The notes: generated from the sequence alone by a model not told the origin. A DNA stretch of 64,000 bases from Cytophaga hutchinsonii ATCC 33406 (GCF_000014145.1 NC_008255.1:497501-561500), one strand, 5' to 3'; numbered from the stretch's first letter, positions 20,366-28,831 are shown. A program made the numbers and translations.

Positions 20366-20414
20366 TATACACTCAGATAAAGGCTGCTAAATGGGATCAG
20401 CCAGCAATTATTTT

Positions 20415-20666
20415 TCAATTCTTTTTTAAATAAATTCCCCAGACACCATTTGAAAATTCGCCTGCTGCAAATGCAACGGCTACCGGCCCGTTCGTTATTT
20501 CATAAACCGTAAAGGTATAATCCTGTGCGTATAGGGGATCTTTGATCTGTATTTTTTCTGCGGTATTCATCCAGTCATGGTCCCAGATATTGAGTCCGTT
20601 AAGTTCAAACCAATCACCGTCTGTTAAGGTGCGGATATGTGGCCAGGTGCTCATGGTATCGGTCAT
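20415..20666 (-). CDS. Small hypothetical protein, intact member of a duplicated family
   Basis: From the ATG at 20666 the product has 83 residues; an ATG four codons later is also possible. The longer frame begins with a TTG at 20780 and adds an unlikely Cys-rich stretch. Visible signatures are GDWFELNGLNIWDHDW, DPLYAQDYTFTVYEI and GEFSNGVWGIYLKKN. The fold looks beta-rich. There is no signal peptide, so it is probably cytoplasmic. A frameshifted homologue lies at 16604-16836, which shows that the frame is real and was duplicated. I do not recognise the family. Confidence 0.65.
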   Translation of the reverse strand: MTDTMSTWPHIRTLTDGDWFELNGLNIWDHDWMNTAEKIQIKDPLYAQDYTFTVYEITNGPVAVAFAAGEFSNGVWGIYLKKN

Positions 20667-20880
20667 GCTGTAAGTTACGAATAGGAAACAGAATACATTT
20701 CGTTCCGGCGGATTTTTCTGGCATTGACAGTACAAATGTCTAAGAGTTGTGGCAAGCTTGTTGTTAGAGACCCAAGACAACTATTATTCGCTCCTTTTTA
20801 TTCTCATTGGTATTGGGAACTTCGACAAGGAAAGAATAGATATCTATTTATTTTAAGAAATTGATTATTAACATTCCCTT

Positions 20881-20974
20881 TGTCTGAATTAGGATTTATT
20901 GGATTTGTTAGATGAAAGGATTATTCATACAGCATCCTTTTTGTCCATAAATCTTGAAAATTCTAATTCAGACA
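20881..20974. repeat. Long imperfect palindrome starting and ending with TGTCTGAATTAG / CTAATTCAGACA
   Basis: The two ends form a perfect 12-bp inverted repeat (20881-20892 with 20963-20974). Further inside, GATTT and AAAGGAT blocks pair with AAATC and ATCCTTT, so almost the whole 94 bp could fold into one long hairpin. From memory, similar hairpins beginning TGTCTGAAT and carrying GGATT blocks are common in Bacteroidetes genomes; this was not checked. Confidence 0.6.
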
Positions 20975-20993
20975 ATTTGCTGGCTCTTGCTGA

Positions 20994-21013
20994 TGCGCTA
21001 AAGATGGCGCCAA
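20994..21013 (-). repeat. Degenerate REP-like half element
   Basis: GCGCTAAAGA followed by TGGCGCCA matches the right half of the REP-like hairpins at 28666-28698 and 29575-29608, with one base lost. The left stem half is not evident, so this is at most a remnant. Confidence 0.4.
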
Positions 21014-21117
21014 GGTGTTCACTTATTTTCTGTTTTAACATGTAAATTTTATATTGTTCTCATGCATCGTCGTCCCATGTCGCGGTGCGTACACATATTC
21101 CTGCTGATTAGTTAAAT

Positions 21118-21531
21118 ATGGCATTTAATAAAATCGAATTGATACAGAAACTTCAGGTACTTGGTTTTCCTCAAAATGAGCTGATACTTACTTTTGAAGA
21201 ATTCTTTGAAGGTAATACATATGAAACATCTATTGCAGTAAATGTTCCTTATAAACCACCGGTAGTTGAATTCAGAGGCACCTTTGAAAAGATGCTGAAG
21301 GAAGGAGTTGCCGATAATGTATGGATCAGAATTGTTGATATAGAAGATCCCGAGGAATGGATCTTCACGGATACCGTATATGTAATCGGAGACTTAACTA
21401 TACAGCAGCTGAAAGAATATATTAAACAGTTACATGCCGACGATATTTATGAAGGCTGGATGTATGGTGAACCGGTTAATGCCGGAGAATATGACAGATC
21501 AAAAAATGTTTATACAATATTTTGGGATTAA
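21118..21531 (+). CDS. Hypothetical acidic protein, 137 aa
   Basis: The protein starts at an ATG (21118), has no signal peptide and is acidic. It has a predicted N-terminal helix (IELIQKLQVLGFPQNEL), mixed strands in the middle (PPVVEFRGTFEKML), and a C-terminal helix LTIQQLKEYIKQL before GWMYGEP. The size and acidity are like many small immunity or adaptor proteins, but no motif supports a specific role. It sits alone between a repeat-containing spacer and a convergent large gene. Confidence 0.7.
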   Translation: MAFNKIELIQKLQVLGFPQNELILTFEEFFEGNTYETSIAVNVPYKPPVVEFRGTFEKMLKEGVADNVWIRIVDIEDPEEWIFTDTVYVIGDLTIQQLKEYIKQLHADDIYEGWMYGEPVNAGEYDRSKNVYTIFWD

Positions 21532-21663
21532 GTATTTTCTGAGCGGAGATTCTGGTGATTTATATCATAAAAAAATGAAAGCTGAATAAATGCGCATTAA
21601 TGATTTGCCGTCTTATCATAGAAAATCAGCACAATCAAATAAATAAATGTTCAGACAATTTAT

Positions 21664-21702
21664 CTGTCACCATCCGCGGCGGACCGCCAGGGATGGTGAC
21701 AG
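21664..21702 (-). terminator. Nested inverted repeat, probable terminator
   Basis: A perfect 12-bp arm pair (21664-21675 with 21691-21702) encloses a second palindrome, GGCGG-A-CCGCC. It lies just past the stop of the leftward gene at 21730. There is no clear U-tract. The CCGCGGCGG core recalls hairpins in the REP island at 28592-28617. Confidence 0.55.
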
Positions 21703-21729
21703 AGAGTATAAGAGGAGGTATGCAGGCAT

Positions 21730-24700
21730 TTATTCAACAACAACTTTTCCTTGCGTGCTGTTTCCGGATTCATCTGTAATGGTATAAAAATAAATACCCG
21801 GTGATAGTGTATTTATTTTTATTATGGATTCATTTCCCGATAATTTTTCAGTAAACACAATTGATCCCGTAATGCTGATAAATTGAATACTTTTCAAATT
21901 TAAATATGCGCTCTTTACATGAAGCTGATCTGTTGCAGGATTTGGATAAACGGTAATCGTTTTAGCTGCAGTAGTTTTGTTTGCTGTAACAATTTTTGTA
22001 CGCACAGATACTGTATTACCCTTTGAAAAATCCTGAAGGTATGCATCTTTAATTGTAAGTAGTGTTTCATTGGTAAGCACCGGACTGTTATAGTCAAAGA
22101 AGATATAAGCCTTGTTTGAAAGTGTAGTACCTTCGGATAAATCTTCTTTCGGATAAATGGAATACGATACAAATCCCTGGCTTTTCAACAGATTCGATGT
22201 GGAATCGGTTAACACAATCGGGTCGAAAGAAAATGTAAGAACGGGATTTCCTCTTCCGGATAACGTGTATGTAAACGGATGGCTGGAAGATTCTACCAAT
22301 AAGGTTTCCATATTTAAATCGTTATCTAAGGTGTCAATGATCACTACTTTAAAGGCTGTATCGGTACCAACATTCTGGAATTGGATTGTGTAGGTAAGTT
22401 TTTCTTTTTTATTGATATAGTTTTCTGTGCCATAGCCGGAAGGCATTACAGATTTATGGTTCGGATCAAAACTTCCTATAATGGGCAGGCACGAATAAGC
22501 AATATGAAAAGACCGGTCATCCAATGGAAGGTTTGTAAGTGCTGTACGTACAGGATTTACAGTGGCAGTAGCATTGCAGCTTTGCGTTGCAAGGCTTGGA
22601 TTGCTCGGGAAAGGGAAGTCAGCGTGTTGCTCCGCAGACACTCTGACTGATTTGCCGTTTGCCGGATAGGAAATGGATAAACCGGTATTCGATTCCAGTA
22701 AGAATGAAGAAGAATAAATAATGGTATCGTTTACGAAAACATTGAAATTTCTTGGTGCATCCATATCACCTGCGCCAATATTTTTTATAAAAAAGACAGA
22801 TGAATCCGTACGGCACAACTGTTCAATTTTTATTTCTGAATGATCCCACATCGGTGGTACAATACAGTTTCTAACAGGAGTTATTTCAACCTTAATACAT
22901 TGCGTAAGTCCCAGTATCGATTCGCTTAAACAAGAAACAGAATCGCCAATCGTGATAAATCCTTCCTGTCCCGGATTCAATGCACCTATGTTATAGGTTA
23001 AGGTATTATTCGATTTTGATTGCCATACCGGCATGCTGGTTTTTGGTATGTTATGTTCGGAATAGGTAACGACAACTGTTACATTGGATTCACTTGCTGT
23101 TCCGTAATTCGCATATTTAATTTTTGTTAATCCGCCATAACATCTTCTTCTGACAGTATTCTGCACGTCAACATATAACAATGGACAGCTAACAGGATTT
23201 AATTTATCTGCAAAGTCAACATCCGCCACTATTTTTTCTGATCCGGTAAGTGATATATTGTATGTATCCGTACATGTATTTACATAGCGCTGTTGCTGGA
23301 TCGGATTGAGCAATTGCTTAACAGCATATTGGTATGCACCTGTATCTACATTGATTGTATAAGCACCACTTGCATCGGTGATGCTGTAATTATTTCCCGG
23401 TTGAGCAACAATGTTCATCGTTTGAATACCAGGTTCTGTTTGCTGCTTAGTACAAGAGGCATTTGCATCGGTGAAAACAGTTCCGGTAATGGTATTGAAG
23501 TTTGCTTTTTCAATTTGAAGACAAATGATCCGGATATCCGCAAACCTGACGGAGCCAATATTACCTTTATTATTGCCACATATATAGGCTACACCTTTTT
23601 CTTTATCGTATACTACGTCCGCAAATCCTCCTGAAGCGATGATAGCAAGTCCGTTATTCCCGTAAGAAGCATCTACCGTACCCAAAGCATTTGTCCTTAC
23701 AACTGCATATGTGATGGCATCAGGTGCAGTTGTACCAAATAAGAATATGTTATCATTTTTATCTACGATCAGATCCTGTACAGCAAAGTTGTTGTACGGC
23801 AGATTAACGCGTCCGCTGGCACCAAACTCAGGAACAAATGCGCCTGTGGACGTAAGTTTGTATAGCACAGAAAATGGACCATTAAGTCCGCTTCCATAAT
23901 AACATGCCAGCACAAGATTGTTATTCGAATCAAAAGAAACAGCAGAGCATGTTGGAAACGTTGGGTAAAAAACAGGCAGTGTATTAATAAAAAAACCATC
24001 GATGCCAAAAAGCGGATCGATGGACTGATTTGTAATTTTTGTAGTAAATACATCACTTGTACCTGCTTTACCGGAAATATAAATAGCGCCATTGTTGTCT
24101 ATAACAGCTTTTTGTCCTGTAAGAGCGACAGATGTCGTAATCAGCAGTGTGCCCTGATTACCATAAGATACATCTATGACACCGGAACGGGTAATTTTTG
24201 TTATAAGCATAGAAGTGCCATCCGTATAATTTGAAAAAACCAACAGGGAAGAATCCTGATCAAAAAGAATATCAAAGGGAATCGTAATGCTGCCATTGGA
24301 TGGATAGGTGAACGTGCCGTTTGTACCAAAGCTACTGATGCGGTTTCCGGAAATATCTGTTTTAGATAACGAACTTCGTGACAACGCCGGGTCATCGTTA
24401 TAAGTTACACCTGCACTGTATATGGCTCCGCTATTTTCAATTGCTATATAGTATTCATTTATATTAGGGGAAAATATTTTTTTGCCATTATTTCCAAAGC
24501 CTGCATTCAATGCACCGTTTGGAGTAACGGATAGTAAAGCCGGATAACTGGCGGAATTTTTCCAGACAGCGCCGGATACATATAGGTTGCTACCATGCAA
24601 AAGAATACGGCCAATATTATCCGATGAGTTGGGGTTTTGTTTTTGATTTGAAATTGAACCTTTAATGGTTCCTGTCGCATCAATGATAATGGTTTCAGCA

Positions 24701-25914
24701 TACGAATTACCATCATTGCTGTTCGGAGAGCCCACCGCAAAAATCAGTCCGCTGGTATTCACTGCCAGATTGCCAATACCTACAATGTTGTTTTTATAGA
24801 CAAAACTCATAATTCCATCGGAGTTAAATGATGGATCATAATTCATCGCTGTTGTATTGATTTTAACAAGTATGCATTCATATGAAAAAGGAGCTACGGT
24901 AGCAATTCCCGAAAGCACGATGTTGTCGTTCGTATCTACACACATATTGTTCAACGTAATGTTTGTATGTGCAGCTGAAGAGATCGTAAAAATACCGTTC
25001 TGTGCAAAGGTAAGGTCAGGCTGTCCGGAAGTAAAGTATCTGTAGACCTCATTTGTATTGCTGTCTGTATTGCTGTGTAAAATGTAGATTCTTTCCTCGC
25101 TGTCAAATGCAATTTTTCTGGATAACCATAAATATGGAAGTGTTACGATGCCATTCGTTCCAAAAGCATTTACAAACGCACCGGCGGGGTTTAGTTTGAC
25201 CAGTGAGGCAGAATTAAAATACTGAGCAGACATATATAAATAGCCATCCGAATCAATCAGTATATCCGTCACTGTAGGATTGCCAATAGCAGGAGAAGGA
25301 AACGTAATGTTTGAGATGCCGTTGGCTCCGAATGTATTGTCCAGGATTCCATTCCGGTTGAACTTAACAACATAGGGATACCCCTGCGTGCCTCCGGAAA
25401 AATACAGGTTATTATTTTTGTCAATTGAAAATGCATAGGCATTTGGTACCGGCAAAGCAAGTTTGCCCTTAACGCCGAAAGAAAGATCAGCCTGGCCATA
25501 GCGGTTGTATTTAAAGGCATACAGCGCATTATCAATAGAACCAAGCAAGTAAATATTTTCGTCTGAATCTACCTGCAGGAAAAGTACATCTCCGAAGCTG
25601 GTCTGCTGCAGTGCAGTAAGAATTGTTAGATAGCCTTTGTTTCCGAACGACAGATCCGGTTTGCCTGCCGGGTTTAATTTAAGTATCAGCCGTTTTGTTT
25701 GATCGAACATACCCGAAACATAGGTGTTCCCTTTGCTGTCGCTGATAATTTTTGAATCGAAAAAAATACCTGTATATATGGTATCAACTAAATTGATGTC
25801 CAGATAACCATCCTTTCCAAAATCTGTTTGTAATGCACCTACCTGGGCATGGATCGAATTTGAACATAACAGGAATACGAAAGCAGCAATGGAAAGGCGA
25901 AAAGAACGTAGCAT
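21730..25914 (-). CDS. Delta-60-repeat secreted protein with T9SS sorting domain
   Basis: The 1394-residue product begins with a signal peptide ending SIHAQ. Residues of about 30-800 hold many units of the form KLNPAGxxDxSFGxxGxxT, the delta-60 or NHL-like repeat (SFGNKG, SFGVKG, TFGANG, GFGNNG, SFGTNG, SYGNQG, EFGASG, SYGNNG), which probably form large beta-propellers. A SdrD/CNA-B-like domain follows (GTVFTDANASC). A conserved Bacteroidetes domain with GSFDPNHKSVMPSG and IQFQNVGTDTAFKVVIIDTL lies at about 1170-1315. The end is a type A T9SS sorting domain (VYPNPATDQLHV, LSPGIYFYTI). It is exported and probably surface-bound; no enzymatic site is visible. Confidence 0.9.
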   Translation of the reverse strand: MLRSFRLSIAAFVFLLCSNSIHAQVGALQTDFGKDGYLDINLVDTIYTGIFFDSKIISDSKGNTYVSGMFDQTKRLILKLNPAGKPDLSFGNKGYLTILTALQQTSFGDVLFLQVDSDENIYLLGSIDNALYAFKYNRYGQADLSFGVKGKLALPVPNAYAFSIDKNNNLYFSGGTQGYPYVVKFNRNGILDNTFGANGISNITFPSPAIGNPTVTDILIDSDGYLYMSAQYFNSASLVKLNPAGAFVNAFGTNGIVTLPYLWLSRKIAFDSEERIYILHSNTDSNTNEVYRYFTSGQPDLTFAQNGIFTISSAAHTNITLNNMCVDTNDNIVLSGIATVAPFSYECILVKINTTAMNYDPSFNSDGIMSFVYKNNIVGIGNLAVNTSGLIFAVGSPNSNDGNSYAETIIIDATGTIKGSISNQKQNPNSSDNIGRILLHGSNLYVSGAVWKNSASYPALLSVTPNGALNAGFGNNGKKIFSPNINEYYIAIENSGAIYSAGVTYNDDPALSRSSLSKTDISGNRISSFGTNGTFTYPSNGSITIPFDILFDQDSSLLVFSNYTDGTSMLITKITRSGVIDVSYGNQGTLLITTSVALTGQKAVIDNNGAIYISGKAGTSDVFTTKITNQSIDPLFGIDGFFINTLPVFYPTFPTCSAVSFDSNNNLVLACYYGSGLNGPFSVLYKLTSTGAFVPEFGASGRVNLPYNNFAVQDLIVDKNDNIFLFGTTAPDAITYAVVRTNALGTVDASYGNNGLAIIASGGFADVVYDKEKGVAYICGNNKGNIGSVRFADIRIICLQIEKANFNTITGTVFTDANASCTKQQTEPGIQTMNIVAQPGNNYSITDASGAYTINVDTGAYQYAVKQLLNPIQQQRYVNTCTDTYNISLTGSEKIVADVDFADKLNPVSCPLLYVDVQNTVRRRCYGGLTKIKYANYGTASESNVTVVVTYSEHNIPKTSMPVWQSKSNNTLTYNIGALNPGQEGFITIGDSVSCLSESILGLTQCIKVEITPVRNCIVPPMWDHSEIKIEQLCRTDSSVFFIKNIGAGDMDAPRNFNVFVNDTIIYSSSFLLESNTGLSISYPANGKSVRVSAEQHADFPFPSNPSLATQSCNATATVNPVRTALTNLPLDDRSFHIAYSCLPIIGSFDPNHKSVMPSGYGTENYINKKEKLTYTIQFQNVGTDTAFKVVIIDTLDNDLNMETLLVESSSHPFTYTLSGRGNPVLTFSFDPIVLTDSTSNLLKSQGFVSYSIYPKEDLSEGTTLSNKAYIFFDYNSPVLTNETLLTIKDAYLQDFSKGNTVSVRTKIVTANKTTAAKTITVYPNPATDQLHVKSAYLNLKSIQFISITGSIVFTEKLSGNESIIKINTLSPGIYFYTITDESGNSTQGKVVVE

Positions 25915-26159
25915 ATATACAGTAAGCTAAAATTTAAATTGTATAAATATAATGAAAAAAAGCAATATAATTTAAATTGACAAACTCGCTGCACCTATTC
26001 AGAATGGAGATTTTATCCTTCTGGCGCAGGCAGCTATAATAATGACGAGCAGCATGTTTAGTATTGATATATATCAGTATTTATTAAACGTAATATGTTC
26101 AAGTTTGAGACAAAGGCTATGTTTTTTTAGAATAGATCTCATCTTTAACAATTACTACT

Positions 26160-26588
26160 ATGATAAAATACTTCTTACTTTGGTTTCCCATGTTTTTTAT
26201 CGCGATTCTTAACGGTACAGCAAGGGATCTGGGATATAAAAAATATCTCTCCGAGATAGCAGCACGTCAGCTCTCTACGTTCACCTTGCTTATACTTATA
26301 GGCATGTATATATTTTTTGTTATTAAAAAATATCCGCCTGCATCATCTACAAAAGCGTTGCTGCTCGGCCTGTTCTGGATGCTTTTAACGTTGGATTTTG
26401 AATTTGGATTTGGTCTTTACAGAGGAAATACCTGGATTCAATTGCTGGATGATTATAATATGTTTAGAGGACATTTGTGGTTGCTGGTTCCTGTCTGGCT
26501 TACATTGGCTCCGTATATCTTTTTTAAAATGGGGAAGCGTAATCGAAAGACTGGCGCCAAATGCAAAATTATATCTGTAATTCGATAA
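26160..26588 (+). CDS. Small membrane protein with element-derived C-terminus
   Basis: The product has 142 residues with four hydrophobic segments (about 3-18, 38-55, 64-80 and 103-123). I recognise no named family. The last 13 codons (from about 26546) are homologous to the left flank of the intact transposase copy (from 28684): both carry AAAGACTG-CGCCA, then ATTATATCTGT, ATTCGATAAT and TTTACTGCATTATAT. So the tail KTGAKCKIISVIR seems to be contributed by the inserted repetitive element, and the native C-terminus was replaced. The membrane part looks intact. Confidence 0.7.
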   Translation: MIKYFLLWFPMFFIAILNGTARDLGYKKYLSEIAARQLSTFTLLILIGMYIFFVIKKYPPASSTKALLLGLFWMLLTLDFEFGFGLYRGNTWIQLLDDYNMFRGHLWLLVPVWLTLAPYIFFKMGKRNRKTGAKCKIISVIR

Positions 26589-27145
26589 TCTTTACTGCAT
26601 TATATATTTTTTATCTTTTGTAATCAGTATTTTAGGTATTTTATTATTAATTTTGAAAATCACTTTTTATTTTTCATTTCCACCGGAGAATGCTATGAGT
26701 TCCAAATGTAAAACAGGAGATAGGTGCTATGCACATTTCGGTACATTTACTGGCGTAAACTGGATTGATGTGTTTACAAGAGATGAATACCGAACAATTA
26801 TACCAACAGTTTAAACTGTTGTATAAAGCATAAAGGATTGATTGTACATGCCTTTCCCGAAAGCTATCGGGATGACCAATCATGTACATTTGATTGTCCG
26901 TACAGCAGACAAGGATGTAAACCTTGTTTTTAGTGTTCGGGACATAAAGTAATTTACATCGTATAAATTACTGGATACGATCAGACATAATCCGTTTGAA
27001 TCAAAAGAGCATGGATGATTTGGATGTTTGAGCGAACAGCAAGTAAAAATGCGAGTAATTGTCATTCGCCGCGGCCCACTATGTATACACCAGCCCTTCT
27101 TTGCTAAACACTGGAACCAGGGTGGAAGTAAAGCATTTTAATAAA
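26546..27145 (+). pseudogene. Decayed REP-associated (Y1) transposase copy with flanks
   Basis: This stretch is homologous to 28684-29395. It has an ATG at 26694 (MSSKCKTGDRCYAHF), then WIDVFTRDEYR, but stops appear in the next codons. A segment around 26855-26872 is replaced by an 18-bp palindrome (TCCCGA-AAGCTA-TCGGGA). Homology to the middle part (DTIRHNPFES, MFERT-SKNASN) runs to about 27058, where ~210 bp including the catalytic-Tyr region is missing. A degenerate REP hairpin (27088-27120) and a trace of the gene's 3' end (GTGGAAGTAAAG near 27122) follow. It cannot encode an active enzyme. Confidence 0.8.
27088..27120 (-). repeat. Degenerate REP-like hairpin
   Basis: CACCAG, then TTGCTAAA, then CACTGGAACCAGG parallels the inverted REP units downstream of the intact transposase (CACCAGTCGCG, GCTAAAGACTGG). 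Several stem and loop positions have changed. Confidence 0.5.
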
Positions 27146-27190
27146 AGGATTTTGTACATGTAAGTAATAAAAATAAACGCTTATGCATAT

Positions 27191-28003
27191 ATGATGAATG
27201 TCTTGAAACGAAACAATGTAACCATCTTAGGTGAAGGAGAGAAAGTACTATTGTTTGCTCACGGATTTGGATGCGATCAGAACGCCTGGAAATACATCCA
27301 GAATTTTTTCACCGAAAATTACAAGCTTGTTTTACTTGATTTTGTTGGAGCAGGAAAATCTGATTTATCATCCTATGATCCCGAAAAATACGCCTCATTA
27401 GATGGCTATGTAACCGATATCATGGAAATATGTGATGCATTAAAATTAAGCAACGCAATATTTATCGGACATTCCGTTAGCTGTATGATCGGAGCTTTAG
27501 CTTCAATAAAAAGACCTGATATTTTTGAAAAACTTGTTTTCATAGGTCCATCTCCATGTTATATAAGTATAGGAGATTACATAGGAGGATTTGACAAAGA
27601 AACAATTGACGCACTATTCGAGGTTATGGAAGAAGATTATATCAGCTGGGCCAGATCAATTGCACCATCCATCATGGATTCAAAAAATGGGAATGAACGT
27701 ACACGTGAATTATCAGATAGTTTTTGCTCGATTGATCCCATTATAGCAAAGCAATTTGCAAGGGTTACTTTTTTGTCCGATAATAGAAAAGACCTTCCCT
27801 TAATTCCTGTTGAAAGCCTGACCATACAATGTTCAGACGATATGATCGCGCCATTGGCTGTGGGGGAATACATCCATGCAAATACCCCTGATAATACATT
27901 AGTGGTATTGGAAGCATATGGGCATTGTCCTCATATGAGCCATCCAACGGAAACCGCTAAGGCTATTATGCGTTTTTGCAGTAAGCCCGTACAAGTTGTT
28001 TAA
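27191..28003 (+). CDS. RsbQ/KAI2-like alpha/beta hydrolase
   Basis: The product has 270 residues, the usual length of the RsbQ-D14-KAI2 branch of alpha/beta hydrolases. The nucleophile elbow is GHSVS with Ser95. The acid is Asp217 in CSDDMIAP and the base is His245 in AYGHCPHMSHP, matching the Ser/Asp/His spacing of RsbQ. HGFGCDQNAW (24-33) forms the oxyanion region and DFVGAGKSD (50-58) is also typical. RsbQ in Bacillus works with the phosphatase RsbP in energy-stress activation of sigma-B, while plant relatives are hormone receptors. No RsbP is seen here, but a truncated sigma-like gene follows 45 bp later. The protein is cytoplasmic; the ligand is unknown. Confidence 0.85.
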   Translation: MMNVLKRNNVTILGEGEKVLLFAHGFGCDQNAWKYIQNFFTENYKLVLLDFVGAGKSDLSSYDPEKYASLDGYVTDIMEICDALKLSNAIFIGHSVSCMIGALASIKRPDIFEKLVFIGPSPCYISIGDYIGGFDKETIDALFEVMEEDYISWARSIAPSIMDSKNGNERTRELSDSFCSIDPIIAKQFARVTFLSDNRKDLPLIPVESLTIQCSDDMIAPLAVGEYIHANTPDNTLVVLEAYGHCPHMSHPTETAKAIMRFCSKPVQVV

Positions 28004-28048
28004 ACGGAATATTTTGTATCTTAATTATACATGTTAATTTGAAATAGT

Positions 28049-28366
28049 ATGTCACCAGCTGAAAATCAAGAAAACAAAAAAAATAAGTGCAAACTAACGC
28101 CTGAGCTCTATGATTTTTATGCGCCGGTGGTTTACAGCAAAGTCTTACGTATTGTTCATAAAGACCAGATTGCAGAAAAAATATTGGAGAAGGTTTTTTT
28201 ATCCGCGTATACAAATAATGAGACTTTTCCGCTGCGAAGCCCTTTAATGTCTTTGATTGATATAGCCCATGAAAAAAGCTGTAAAACAATCAAAGCCCTT
28301 GCCATATTTAATGCGTGTTGTTCAGGAGCAAGTATTAGTATTACTGACAAGAATACAACGACCTGA
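28049..28366 (+). CDS. Truncated sigma-70 (ECF-type) region-2-like protein
   Basis: The product has 105 residues. LYDFYAPVVYSKVLRIV, then IAEKILEKVFLSAYTN and PLMSLIDIAHEKSCKTI match the spacing of region 2 of ECF-type sigma factors (LYDxYAPxLYxxxLRI, AExxLQxVFLxxW, LxxWLxxIARNKAID). Region 4, which reads the -35 element, is absent: the frame ends just before the first REP-like hairpin (28375). It could bind core RNA polymerase or an anti-sigma but probably cannot start transcription alone. It may be a relic cut short by the repeat array, or a small regulator. It lies 45 bp after the RsbQ-like gene and could share its transcript. Confidence 0.55.
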   Translation: MSPAENQENKKNKCKLTPELYDFYAPVVYSKVLRIVHKDQIAEKILEKVFLSAYTNNETFPLRSPLMSLIDIAHEKSCKTIKALAIFNACCSGASISITDKNTTT

Positions 28367-28374
28367 ATGCTGCT

Positions 28375-28406
28375 GGTGGAAGTGTTTAGCGAAGCATCAC
28401 TGGTGT
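28375..28406 (+). repeat. REP-like hairpin R1 (direct)
   Basis: GAAGTG-TTTAGCGAAGCAT-CACTGG shows the family layout: a short stem (AGTG with CACT) around the conserved loop TTTAGCGAAGC. It begins 8 bp after the stop of the sigma-like gene. Confidence 0.7.
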
Positions 28407-28446
28407 TTATGATTTGCCAGTCCGCCGCGGCAGATTGACGGATTCT

Positions 28447-28479
28447 GGCGCCAGTCTTTAGCGAAGCGGGACTGGTGTC
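28447..28479 (+). repeat. REP-like hairpin R2 (direct)
   Basis: The stem is CCAGTC with GACTGG around the loop TTTAGCGAAGCGG. It is preceded by GGCG and followed by TGTC. Confidence 0.8.
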
Positions 28480-28488
28480 TAGCATTCC

Positions 28489-28503
28489 ACAGTCTTTGAC
28501 TGC
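28489..28503. repeat. Second-family hairpin (CAGTC-TTT-GACTG)
   Basis: A short perfect palindrome, CAGTC-TTT-GACTG with one flanking base on each side, is one of at least seven copies of a hairpin family interleaved with the REP-like units in this island. Confidence 0.65.
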
Positions 28504-28550
28504 GTTTATTGTATTATTAATTTCGAAAAATCACTTTTTATTTCCTCTCT

Positions 28551-28583
28551 AGCGCTAGTGTTTAGTGCAGCAGCACTAGTGCC
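28551..28583 (+). repeat. REP-like hairpin R3 (direct, left arm of a REPIN-like pair)
   Basis: The stem is CTAGTG with CACTAG around TTTAGTGCAGCAG. With R4 (28666-28698) in inverted orientation it forms a REPIN-like pair that encloses two second-family hairpins (28592-28617, 28641-28655). Confidence 0.8.
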
Positions 28584-28591
28584 TTATTTCC

Positions 28592-28617
28592 GCAGTCCGC
28601 CGCGGCGGATTGACTGC
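28592..28617. repeat. Second-family hairpin with GC-rich palindromic core
   Basis: GCAGTC, CGCCGCGGCGG and GACTGC together form a 26-bp near-palindrome. A decayed copy of the core is at 28429-28440, and a related core is at 21674-21688. Confidence 0.65.
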
Positions 28618-28640
28618 ATTCTTAATATATATAATTGGAA

Positions 28641-28655
28641 AGTAGTCAAGACTAC
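28641..28655. repeat. Second-family hairpin (GTAGTC-AA-GACTAC)
   Basis: A perfect 6-bp stem, GTAGTC with GACTAC, lies between R3 and R4. Confidence 0.65.
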
Positions 28656-28665
28656 AAATAAATTA

Positions 28666-28698
28666 CACCAGTTACGCTTCGCTAAAGACTGACGCCAG
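28666..28698 (-). repeat. REP-like hairpin R4 (inverted), abutting the transposase leader
   Basis: CACCAGT, GCTTCGCTAAAG and ACTGACGCCAG form an inverted REP unit. Its end is continuous with the block that is homologous to the left flank of the decayed copy (26546), so the mobile unit seems to begin inside this hairpin. Confidence 0.75.
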
Positions 28699-28831
28699 AT
28701 TCAGGATTATATCTGTGATTCGATAATTTTTACTGCATTATATCATTTTATTTATCTTTTGTAATCACTACTGTATGTATGTTATTATTAAGTTTGAAAA
28801 ATACTTTTTATTTTTCAAGCTATTAGCAGTT

